From Spirochaetales bacterium (GTDB taxonomy: Bacteria; Spirochaetota; Spirochaetia; DTKZ01): a stretch of DNA of 13,119 nt. The DNA lies in contig JAGODW010000015.1 of assembly GCA_017998025.1 (NCBI GenBank), forward strand, positions 1 to 13,119, given 5' to 3'. Shown here piece by piece: positions 7,053 through 12,908 of this stretch (the first letter of the stretch is position 1; each line of letters begins with the position of its first letter). The position numbers were made by a program, and so were the translations under genes. The notes under the pieces are model-generated. The model was not told the DNA's origin. It saw only the letters and a program-made list of their open reading frames with translations, and did no database searches.

Positions 7053-7880
7053 ATGGAGGGTAGAATAACGGTTCCTGTACAGGAGGTTCAGGATGAAGGG
7101 CCTACTAGCTGCACCCTATATCTATCAGCCAATCTACCTGTACGGCCTGGTCAGTTTTTTATGCTTACCGATTACCAGGGGGGCGAGAAACCTTTTTCCC
7201 TGGGCGAGGTACGAGCAGGAGAAAGGGGGGAGAAGCTCCTTGGATTTACGATAAAAATTGCGGGGCCTTTTACTCGCCGGTTCCGCCAAAAAAAAAGAGG
7301 AGATTTAGTCTCTATCCGTGGACCGTATGGGAATCCTTTTACCCTGCGGAAGGGGAAACTCCTTCTCGTAGGTGGAGGCTCCGGCATAGCTCCCCTCTAC
7401 TTTCTTACCCAGGAACTCCTATCAGCAGGAGGAGAAGTAACCCTGGTAAACGGAGCCCGTAAAGAAGAAGAACTCCTTTTTTCTTCTCGATTTCTTAAGC
7501 TTCCTATTCGGTACATCGTTTCTCTGGAGGACCGGGATGGAGGAAGGACGGCTGTGGATGCTGCACGGGACTTGCTGGAGAAAGAACGGTTCGATTTTGC
7601 CTATGCAGCAGGGCCGGAACTTATGATGGCAGCATTGCGTCCCTTACTCGGGGGGCTGGATTATGAGTTTCTCATGGAGCGGTACATGAAGTGCGGGGTG
7701 GGAATCTGCGGCAGTTGCACCTGTGATCCACTGGGAATCCGGCTCTGTGTGGAAGGTCCTGTGATAAGAAAGCATCTGGTAGAGCAGTTGAATGATTTTG
7801 GGGTGTACAAGAGGGATGCAGCAGGGCGTAAGGTTCCGTTTCGAACCGGGATCAACCCTCGTGCTCGTGAAATTCCTTGA
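7053..7880 (+). CDS. pyrK: Dihydroorotate dehydrogenase electron-transfer subunit PyrK
   Basis: This FAD/[2Fe-2S] subunit passes electrons from PyrD to NAD+. The 275-residue protein has a ferredoxin-reductase-like FAD domain (about 1-98) with EKPFSL in place of the usual R-P-x-S motif. A nucleotide-binding domain follows, with VGGGSGIAPLYFL at about 106-118 and AGPELMMAAL. Next is the cluster-binding segment KCGVGICGSCTCDP...RLC. The spacing C214-x4-C219-x2-C222-x9-C232 fits four iron-sulfur ligands, with C224 an extra cysteine. The roughly 40 residues after the last Cys, with FGVYKRDAAGRKVPF, extend beyond the Lactococcus-type PyrK and resemble archaeal/thermophile forms. It is co-transcribed with pyrD (2-bp gap), and GAGGAG upstream of ATG 7053 serves as ribosome site. 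Its last nine codons overlap the convergent J-domain gene. A run of nine A lies at 7288-7296. Confidence 0.94.
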   Translation: MEGRITVPVQEVQDEGPTSCTLYLSANLPVRPGQFFMLTDYQGGEKPFSLGEVRAGERGEKLLGFTIKIAGPFTRRFRQKKRGDLVSIRGPYGNPFTLRKGKLLLVGGGSGIAPLYFLTQELLSAGGEVTLVNGARKEEELLFSSRFLKLPIRYIVSLEDRDGGRTAVDAARDLLEKERFDFAYAAGPELMMAALRPLLGGLDYEFLMERYMKCGVGICGSCTCDPLGIRLCVEGPVIRKHLVEQLNDFGVYKRDAAGRKVPFRTGINPRAREIP

Positions 7881-8262
7881 TCCGGTGAAAGGATTCGTTT
7901 ATCTTCTTTGTGATTTCTGTTGCGTTTTTACACTTTTCCCTATCTTGAGCAAAATGATCCGGATGATACTTCCTTAATAACGCTTTGTAGCTTTTCTTAA
8001 CGTCTTCAAAATCACTCTTGTAAGGTACTTCGAGGTTCTTATAGTCCTGTTTTAGATCTTCCTGAGGGTCTGGAACGGAACGCCGAATTCGCTCGTAGGT
8101 GAAATTTGAACGAGAGCGGTTGAACGAACGCTCCTGTTGCTCCCAGCCGCGGAGAGGTTCTGCTTTCCCCTCTTCGGAGTGGCGGAGGAACCAGTTCAGT
8201 TCCTCCCACGCCTCTTCAAAATCTAAATACGATCGCAGAATGTCCTGCAGCCGTATGAACAT
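7852..8262 (-). CDS. Small protein with C-terminal J domain (DnaJ-like)
   Basis: This 136-residue protein probably stimulates a DnaK-type chaperone ATPase. The J domain is C-terminal, about residues 74-130 (YKNLEVPYKSDFEDVKKSYK, then LLRKYHPDHF). It has the essential HPD tripeptide at 100-102 and the following helix TEITKKINESFHRIKEF. The first 72 residues are charged and helical, without a Gly/Phe region or zinc-finger repeats, so this is a class III J protein rather than DnaJ itself. The start is ATG 8262 with GAGAGGA upstream. It follows the BI-1-family gene by 20 bp and is probably co-transcribed with it, which hints at a membrane- or stress-related role. Its 3' end overlaps pyrK by 29 bp. 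Confidence 0.88.
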   Translation of the reverse strand: MFIRLQDILRSYLDFEEAWEELNWFLRHSEEGKAEPLRGWEQQERSFNRSRSNFTYERIRRSVPDPQEDLKQDYKNLEVPYKSDFEDVKKSYKALLRKYHPDHFAQDREKCKNATEITKKINESFHRIKEFHEHEG

Positions 8263-8282
8263 AGGTCATCCTCTCCCTATTT

Positions 8283-8987
8283 TTAGTCTCTTCTCCTCCC
8301 GAAAAATCTCAAGAAAAAGAGAAAAAGATTAATAAAATCCAGGTAAAGTTTTAAAGCACCTATGATAGATATGCGGATAAAGAGGGATTCATCCGCTGTA
8401 TACGCAGCCTCTTTGTTCCAGGTTTTAATAATCTGGGTATCGTACGCGGTTAATCCTACAAAAAGAAGAACTCCTACTACAGAAATCATCCATTCCATCC
8501 CGGGACTTCGGAGGAACATATTTACGATAGAGGCGATGATAATTCCTATCAATCCCATGGTAAGGTAGTACCCAAAACCAGACAGATCCCGTTTCGTGGT
8601 TACTGCATAGAGGCTCATTGCCCCAAAAGTTCCAGCGGTGATAAAAAATGCGGAAGCAATACTCGTACCCGTATAGGCAAGAAAGATCAGGGATAAGGTA
8701 ACCCCGTTTAGAGCTGCGTATGCAGAGAAAGCTATTGTTGCCGCTCCCGGGCTCATAGCTTGGATCCGGCCGGAAAGGTACATAACAAGTACCAACTCTG
8801 CAATTATAATACCGAAAAATAGCAAAGGATTGGATACAAGAGCAATTACAAACCTCGGATTAGAAGCTATTCCCAGGGCAACGATTCCCGTAAGGGCCAG
8901 ACCAAAGGTCATCCAGAGGTATACATTCCGTAAAATGCTTCGTTCACGAACTGCCGCTGTATCCAGGGCATAATTTCTTTCGATCAT
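8283..8987 (-). CDS. Bax inhibitor-1 / YccA-YbhL family membrane protein
   Basis: This 234-residue polytopic membrane protein of the BI-1 (TMBIM) family has about seven hydrophobic segments, beginning at YLWMTFGLALTGIVALGI. Family features include an early WMTFGL, an acidic residue in the sixth segment (VGLTAYDTQIIKTW) and another in the last (LKLYLDFINLFLFFLRFFG). These Asp residues correspond to the pH-sensing pair studied in the Bacillus homologue. The C-terminus is basic (RRRD). Bacterial members have been linked to calcium leak and membrane protein quality control, but the cellular role is unsettled. The start is ATG 8987 with GGGGAGG about 7 bases upstream. It is the first gene of a two-gene unit with the J-domain protein. 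Confidence 0.92.
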   Translation of the reverse strand: MIERNYALDTAAVRERSILRNVYLWMTFGLALTGIVALGIASNPRFVIALVSNPLLFFGIIIAELVLVMYLSGRIQAMSPGAATIAFSAYAALNGVTLSLIFLAYTGTSIASAFFITAGTFGAMSLYAVTTKRDLSGFGYYLTMGLIGIIIASIVNMFLRSPGMEWMISVVGVLLFVGLTAYDTQIIKTWNKEAAYTADESLFIRISIIGALKLYLDFINLFLFFLRFFGRRRD

Positions 8988-9035
8988 TCAAAGCCTCCCC
9001 ATCTTAAAAATGTAGAGTAAGTTTTTGTTTAAAAA

Positions 9036-9064
9036 AATATACTAAAAATTCAGAAATTTACCAA
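9036..9064 (-). promoter_or_regulatory. Predicted promoter of the BI-1 / J-domain operon
   Basis: On the minus strand TTGGTA (9064-9059, four of six to the -35) precedes TATATT (9041-9036, five of six to the -10) with a 17-base spacer, in AT-rich DNA. Transcription would start near 9029, about 40 nt before the ATG at 8987. No operator-like symmetry is evident around it. Confidence 0.5.
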
Positions 9065-9117
9065 GCGGATTGTTACTTTCTATTAGGTTCCTTGTTTTTT
9101 TATATAGAAAAGTGAAG

Positions 9118-9214
9118 TATATGCGGTAGCTCCTAGAGGTTTCCTCCTCCTTTACTCTAGGAGATTTTGGCGAGGTTCTTGCATGACGGTACAGGTGCAA
9201 GAACCTCTTTTTTT
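9118..9214 (+). ncRNA. Possible short noncoding transcript or cutA leader: two hairpins, the second a terminator
   Basis: The 278 bp between the BI-1 gene and cutA contain no convincing open frame. They hold a hairpin, CTCCTAGAG (9130-9138) with CTCTAGGAG (9155-9163), around a 16-base loop rich in C and U (TTTCCTCCTCCTTTA). A strong intrinsic terminator follows (see 9172-9214). No gene on the plus strand ends here, so the terminator must end a transcript that starts in this gap. The start of that transcript is not clear: TATATG at 9118 and TATATA at 9101 are possible -10 boxes, but no good -35 is seen. The loop contains CCTCCT, complementary to Shine-Dalgarno sequences, including that of cutA (AGGAGG at 9253-9258). 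It could be a trans-acting small RNA or a cis attenuator. The 5' boundary given is a guess. Confidence 0.35.
9172..9214 (+). terminator. Strong intrinsic terminator upstream of cutA
   Basis: GAGGTTCTTGCA (9172-9183) and TGCAAGAACCTC (9196-9207) form a perfect 12-bp stem with a 12-base loop, followed directly by seven T (9208-9214). In the other direction the stem is followed by GCCAAAAT, so it acts on plus-strand transcription only. It ends 51 bp before the cutA start. Confidence 0.85.
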
Positions 9215-9265
9215 CTCTTGCAGGATACATCTACGTGAGTTACAGTATACCCAGGAGGTGCCAGT

Positions 9266-9610
9266 ATGGATGAAGGTTACGGTTTGGTAATTATTTCCAC
9301 CCCTCCGGAAGCGGCGGAAACTATTGCCCGGGCTCTGGTAGAAAACCATGCAGCGGCGTGCGTCCAGATCGTAAAGGACATCAGCACCCTGTATTGGTGG
9401 CAGGAACAGGTCCACTTTGATACGGAATGTCTCTTGATGGTGAAAACGCTGGAATCCCGATTGGAGAAGATTAATTACCTCTTAAAAGAACTGCATCCCT
9501 ATGAGATCCCCGAATTGATTTTCTTAACCATCAGCGGGGGCTCTGAACGATACCTGGATTGGTTGAGAAATGCCGTGCATCATGGAGACGATTCGATGCC
9601 TTCTTTATGA
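9266..9610 (+). CDS. cutA: CutA-family divalent-ion tolerance protein
   Basis: This is a small cytoplasmic protein of the CutA1 family, which forms very stable trimers with a ferredoxin-like fold related to PII proteins. At 114 residues it has family length and landmarks: STPPEAAETIARALVENHAAACV at the start, then the YWWQEQVHFDTECLLMVKT stretch, and LHPYEIPELIFLTISGGSERYLDWL near the end. Metal binding and copper tolerance were the original proposals; the true function is uncertain. The start ATG 9266 has an excellent GGAGG 7 bases upstream. Its promoter is unclear: either it lies after the terminator (a weak TTGCAG/TACAGT pair at 9218-9246) or expression depends on read-through. Its stop codon lies inside the end of the convergent Crp-type gene. 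Confidence 0.93.
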   Translation: MDEGYGLVIISTPPEAAETIARALVENHAAACVQIVKDISTLYWWQEQVHFDTECLLMVKTLESRLEKINYLLKELHPYEIPELIFLTISGGSERYLDWLRNAVHHGDDSMPSL

Positions 9611-10252
9611 GGACCTGCGGTTATTGGCCCGGATAAACTCTTCCGGAAGGACGACAAAATCTTTGGTTTTGATACTCGTAGGTGCGTAGGAAATAACTTC
9701 GTCCTTCAGGAGCTTGAATAGAACTGATTCGATATCTCCCCGGGATATACCGAGGTGTGTATTTAGCCAATCTTTAACTCCGGGAAGGGAGATTTTTAAT
9801 CCACCGGTATAGATTTTTTCGCCAAATTTGAGGGCATAATCGGTCATGCCCCGTTGTACCCGCTCTCGAATCCCGAATTCGATCAACTCGGAAATTTGAA
9901 GGTTTGAGTTCCGTATACGCTGGGAGAGTACCTGAATGATTTTCCAGGCAAAGCTGCCATTGGTCGTAGCGATCTTCTCGAATTGTGCTTCATCCACCAC
10001 AATTAACTTTGTAGGTTTTACTGCAATGGCAGTTGCTGAACGGGGGCTTCCGTCAACCAGAGCCATTTCACCAAAAAAATCGTGAGGAGTTTCCACACAT
10101 TTCAGGAGTTTCTCCCCCTTTTCTAGTTTCATCCGCAGTTCTACGGCTCCGGAAACAAGAATGTACATCACCTCTCCCGGATCTCCCTGGCGGAAAATTA
10201 CATCGCCTTCGTTGTAAAAAGTCACTTTTAGTCCGGCTGTATTGATTCCCAT
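9605..10252 (-). CDS. Crp/Fnr-family regulator with cyclic-nucleotide-binding domain
   Basis: This 215-residue protein has an N-terminal cNMP-binding beta-roll (about 8-115) and a long dimerisation helix (about 100-135). The phosphate-binding cassette FFGEMALVDGSPRSATAIA is complete, with G61, E62, R71 and S72, so it may genuinely bind cAMP, cGMP or c-di-nucleotides. The C-terminal 80 residues (GVKDWLNTHLGISRGDIESV, then LFKLLKDEVISY) fit a winged helix but are divergent from Crp: the recognition helix lacks the usual R-E-T-V-S-R pattern. DNA binding is therefore likely but not certain. The start ATG 10252 has AGGA 8 bases upstream. It lies 55 bp behind metY in the same direction, with no terminator between, so it is probably co-transcribed with the amino-acid genes. 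Its TAA is the complement of the last sense codon of cutA. Confidence 0.87.
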   Translation of the reverse strand: MGINTAGLKVTFYNEGDVIFRQGDPGEVMYILVSGAVELRMKLEKGEKLLKCVETPHDFFGEMALVDGSPRSATAIAVKPTKLIVVDEAQFEKIATTNGSFAWKIIQVLSQRIRNSNLQISELIEFGIRERVQRGMTDYALKFGEKIYTGGLKISLPGVKDWLNTHLGISRGDIESVLFKLLKDEVISYAPTSIKTKDFVVLPEEFIRANNRRSS

Positions 10253-10307
10253 GTTTGCAATCCTATGCCTAACGTTCTGATTGAAACGTACTGCACCCTG
10301 GACTCTG

Positions 10308-11603
10308 TTACTTTACCGTTTCTGCTAGCGCTTCATCCAGTGCTTCAATAATATCATCGGCATGTTCCAGACCGATGGATAGACGTACCAGATCGGGACT
10401 TAATCCACTGGCCACCTGTTGTTCAGGGGTTAGCTGGCTATGGCTTGTGGAAGCAGGATGAAGAATCAGACTCTTAGCATCCCCTACGTTTGCAAGGTGT
10501 GAAAATAGATCGATAGAATCAATAAGTTTAACGGCTGCATCGTAGCCCCCTTTGGGCCCGAAAACAACCATTCCTCCAAACCCCTGAGGGAGGTATTTCC
10601 GGGCAATCTCATAGGAAGGATCATCTGGGAGCCCCGGGTACCGGACCCAGGCAACCTGTTTGTGTTTACTAAGGAACTCTGCTACTTTTAAAGCGTTGGC
10701 GCAGTGCCGTTCCATCCGCAACGGAAGCGTTTCGATCCCCTGAAGAAAGATCCATGCATTGTCTGGGGAAATGCACGCCCCCAGATTCCGAAGGGGTACC
10801 ATTCGCATTCGTAAAATATAGGCAAGAGGGGCAAGATCCCCCAGATCCTGAGTCCATCGTAATCCATGATAGTTGGGATCTGGCTCATTGAAAAGATCGA
10901 ATCTGGGATTAGACCAATTGAACTTGCCTCCATCTACAACGATCCCGCCGATCGCCGTACCGTGCCCCCCGAGCCATTTCGTTAAAGAATGCACCACAAT
11001 GTCTGCCCCGTACTCAAGGGGCTTGAGGAGATACGGTGTAGTGAACGTGGAATCTACAATAAGGGGGAGGTTATTTTCATGAGCGATCCGGGCATAGGTA
11101 GCCACGTCTGCCACATCCAGAACGGGGTTGCCGATGGTTTCAATAAATATTGCTCGTGTTTTTGAATTGATGGCTTTCGTTAGACCGGTAAAATCGTTAT
11201 TTTCCACGAAATGTGCCGTAATGCCAAACTGGGGGAGGATCGAATCGAACATGGTATAGGTACCGCCATACAGGTTGTTGTTTGAAATGATTTCATCTCC
11301 GGCTTTTGCAAGGGTAATGATCGCATAGAATATGGCAGAGGTCCCAGATGACAGTGCGAGAGCAGCAGCACCCTCCTCCAGTGCAGCAACTCGCTGTTCC
11401 AGAACATCCTGGGTAGGATTCGTCATCCGAGTATAGACATTCCCCGGTTCTTTCATGGCAAAAAGGTTTGCCGCATGCTCTGTGCTTTTAAATAGGTAGG
11501 AACTGGTTCGATACACAGGTACGGCACGACTTAATGTAGAAGAGTCAGGGATCTGCCCTGCGTGAAGCGCCAGGGTTTCGAATCGGAATTTTTTTCTTGC
11601 CAT
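10308..11603 (-). CDS. metY: O-acetylhomoserine sulfhydrylase (MetY type, PLP enzyme)
   Basis: This cytoplasmic PLP enzyme of the Cys/Met metabolism family makes homocysteine directly from O-acetylhomoserine and sulfide; some members also act on O-acetylserine. The 431 residues match the usual MetY length, which is longer than MetB/MetC owing to an insertion around 230-275. Visible features are FETLALHAGQ at the start, then VYTRMTNPT (Tyr57 and Arg59, phosphate contacts from the partner subunit). ALSSGTSAI, NNLYGGTY with ring-stacking Tyr112, IETIGNP, and VDSTFTTPYL with Asp184 follow. The PLP lysine is Lys209 in HSLTKWLGGHGTAIGG. Near the C-terminus is ILHPASTSHSQL, then EQQ and VRLSIGLEHADDI. 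The start ATG 11603 follows a GAGAGGA. It lies 97 bp after the threonine-synthase gene, with its own predicted promoter in between. Confidence 0.95.
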   Translation of the reverse strand: MARKKFRFETLALHAGQIPDSSTLSRAVPVYRTSSYLFKSTEHAANLFAMKEPGNVYTRMTNPTQDVLEQRVAALEEGAAALALSSGTSAIFYAIITLAKAGDEIISNNNLYGGTYTMFDSILPQFGITAHFVENNDFTGLTKAINSKTRAIFIETIGNPVLDVADVATYARIAHENNLPLIVDSTFTTPYLLKPLEYGADIVVHSLTKWLGGHGTAIGGIVVDGGKFNWSNPRFDLFNEPDPNYHGLRWTQDLGDLAPLAYILRMRMVPLRNLGACISPDNAWIFLQGIETLPLRMERHCANALKVAEFLSKHKQVAWVRYPGLPDDPSYEIARKYLPQGFGGMVVFGPKGGYDAAVKLIDSIDLFSHLANVGDAKSLILHPASTSHSQLTPEQQVASGLSPDLVRLSIGLEHADDIIEALDEALAETVK

Positions 11604-11635
11604 ATGATGGATCCTCTCATTGAGCTACTAATCTG

Positions 11636-11671
11636 ATAGAAATACTATTCTATTCGATAGGGATCTGTCAA
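11636..11671 (-). promoter_or_regulatory. Predicted metY promoter with a symmetric element over the -10
   Basis: On the minus strand a consensus -35 TTGACA (11671-11666) is followed after 18 bases by TAGTAT (11647-11642), four of six to the -10. Transcription would begin near 11635, leaving a leader of about 32 nt, too short for a SAM riboswitch. An inverted repeat, ATAGAA and TTCTAT with a 6-base spacer (11636-11653), is centred on the -10, and CTATTCGATAG overlaps it. This could be an operator for a sulfur or methionine regulator; the arms are short. Confidence 0.5.
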
Positions 11672-11699
11672 TGAACCTAAAAGGTTCCAAAGAGGTTAG

Positions 11700-12809
11700 T
11701 TAGAGGTTATGAATCTGGGCAATTTTATCAGATTCCTTTAGTCCATGGCCGGTCAGCATCAGCACACAGTTCTTTCTCTCCGGAAAGGAAAGCTGAAACC
11801 AGGCTGCTAAAACAACTGCGGAGGTCGGCTCTACATACAGACCTCTTCGAAGGAGTAGTTTGTGAGCGTCCACGATTTCTTCTTCGGTAACAGCAAGTAT
11901 CTTGCCCTCGCTCCTTCGAACTGCATCAAGTACAGCCGCTCCCCGGGGGGGGCGAGAGACAGAGATCCCCTCTGCCACAGTAGGCTCCACAGGAAGGGGA
12001 GGAGCGGCCTCAAGCCCTAAGAGGAATGCTTCATGCAAGGGACGACAGTTTTGAGCCTGAACTCCAAGTAACCGGGGTGTCTTTTTTATAAGTCCTGAGA
12101 GTTTAAGCACTTGAAATCCACGGTAAATCCCTTCCAGATACCCGCCGCTTCCGAGGGGCAAAATGACGGTATCGGGTATTTCTCCTCCAAGCTGTTCCCA
12201 GAGCTCAAAAGCAGCACTCATATGGCCCTGTACAAAAAAAGGATTCCAGAGATGACTTCCATAGTAGGTAGATTTTGCCGCCTCTTGAACCGCATCGCTT
12301 GTGTCCTGACGGGTACCCGGGACTTTGACCACTTCTGCCCCATACAATCGAATCTGGAGCAACTTTCCCTCGGGTGTGTAGGCGGGTGCATATATTCTGC
12401 ATCGAATTCCAGAAGCAGTGCAGTATGCAGCCATGGCTGCACCGGCATTTCCGGAACTATCTTCCACTAATTCTTTGATTCCGATTGCCTTACAGAGGGA
12501 GACCAGTACAGCAGCGCCCCGATCTTTGAAAGATCCTGAAGGCATAAGATAGTCTAACTTGAACCAGACCGGAACACCTTCTAAACGGTTCTCCACGAGG
12601 GGTGTCCAACCTTCTCCCAGGGATAAAGAAGGGGAGTCTTCAGGGAGTCCGTACGCCTCTCTGTATCGCCAGAGGGTAAAACCGCGGGTAGCAAGGGATT
12701 CATGTGGAAAAACGGGTTCTTCCGGAAGAACCAGGAACCCTCCGCAATCGCACCTCCAGCGGGGCTCAGTTATGGGATAGGTTTTTCCACAGGAAAAACA
12801 GGAATACAT
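11700..12809 (-). CDS. thrC: Threonine synthase-like PLP enzyme with N-terminal zinc ribbon
   Basis: This fold-type II PLP enzyme probably converts O-phosphohomoserine to threonine. The 369-residue protein begins with a four-cysteine ribbon (C4, C7, C20 and C22 in CFSCGK...RWRCDCGG), common in short bacterial and archaeal ThrC. The cofactor lysine is Lys95 in PSGSFKDRG. EDSSGNAGAA (about 116-125) is the substrate loop, and LPLGSGGYLEGI the PLP-phosphate loop. EPTSAVVLAAW and MLTGHGLKESD close the domain as in ThrC. The start ATG 12809 has AGGAGG 5 bases upstream. Proximity to metY fits a homoserine branch point. Related enzymes with other beta/gamma-replacement activities (for example cysteate synthase or threonine ammonia-lyase) share these motifs, so the exact substrate is inferred. 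A run of eight C on the coding strand lies at 11945-11952. Confidence 0.88.
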   Translation of the reverse strand: MYSCFSCGKTYPITEPRWRCDCGGFLVLPEEPVFPHESLATRGFTLWRYREAYGLPEDSPSLSLGEGWTPLVENRLEGVPVWFKLDYLMPSGSFKDRGAAVLVSLCKAIGIKELVEDSSGNAGAAMAAYCTASGIRCRIYAPAYTPEGKLLQIRLYGAEVVKVPGTRQDTSDAVQEAAKSTYYGSHLWNPFFVQGHMSAAFELWEQLGGEIPDTVILPLGSGGYLEGIYRGFQVLKLSGLIKKTPRLLGVQAQNCRPLHEAFLLGLEAAPPLPVEPTVAEGISVSRPPRGAAVLDAVRRSEGKILAVTEEEIVDAHKLLLRRGLYVEPTSAVVLAAWFQLSFPERKNCVLMLTGHGLKESDKIAQIHNL

Positions 12810-12839
12810 AGGAGCCTCCTGGTGAAAAAGAATAGACTT

Positions 12840-12870
12840 AGCATACCAGGTTTCCCCCTTTCCATGTAAG
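12840..12870 (-). promoter_or_regulatory. Possible extended -10 promoter of the threonine-synthase gene
   Basis: On the minus strand TGGTATGCT provides an extended -10 (TG-n-TATGCT, hexamer at 12845-12840), and CTTACA (12870-12865) is a four-of-six -35, though the spacer is long (19). The hexamer is the same as the pyrD -10. The leader would be about 24 nt and includes the strong Shine-Dalgarno sequence. The rest of the divergent gap (12810-12908) shows nothing else I can support. Confidence 0.4.
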
Positions 12871-12908
12871 TCCTTCCTTACGTATAGGGAATCTGATATT
12901 CTATCTGC

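Noticed and set aside
9172..9265. T-box or metal riboswitch ahead of cutA
   Set aside because: The GGTAC in the terminator loop superficially recalls a T-box. The conserved T-box bulge sequence, specifier domain and competing antiterminator are all missing, and cutA is not a T-box target.
9042..9415. Minus-strand open frames covering the noncoding gap and cutA
   Set aside because: They read through the AT-rich BI-1 promoter, both hairpins and the strand opposite cutA, with no ribosome site. Composition is arginine-rich and shadow-like.
12111..12470. A 119-codon plus-strand frame opposite the threonine-synthase gene
   Set aside because: It is antisense to PLP-enzyme motifs, with no ribosome site and no recognisable domain.
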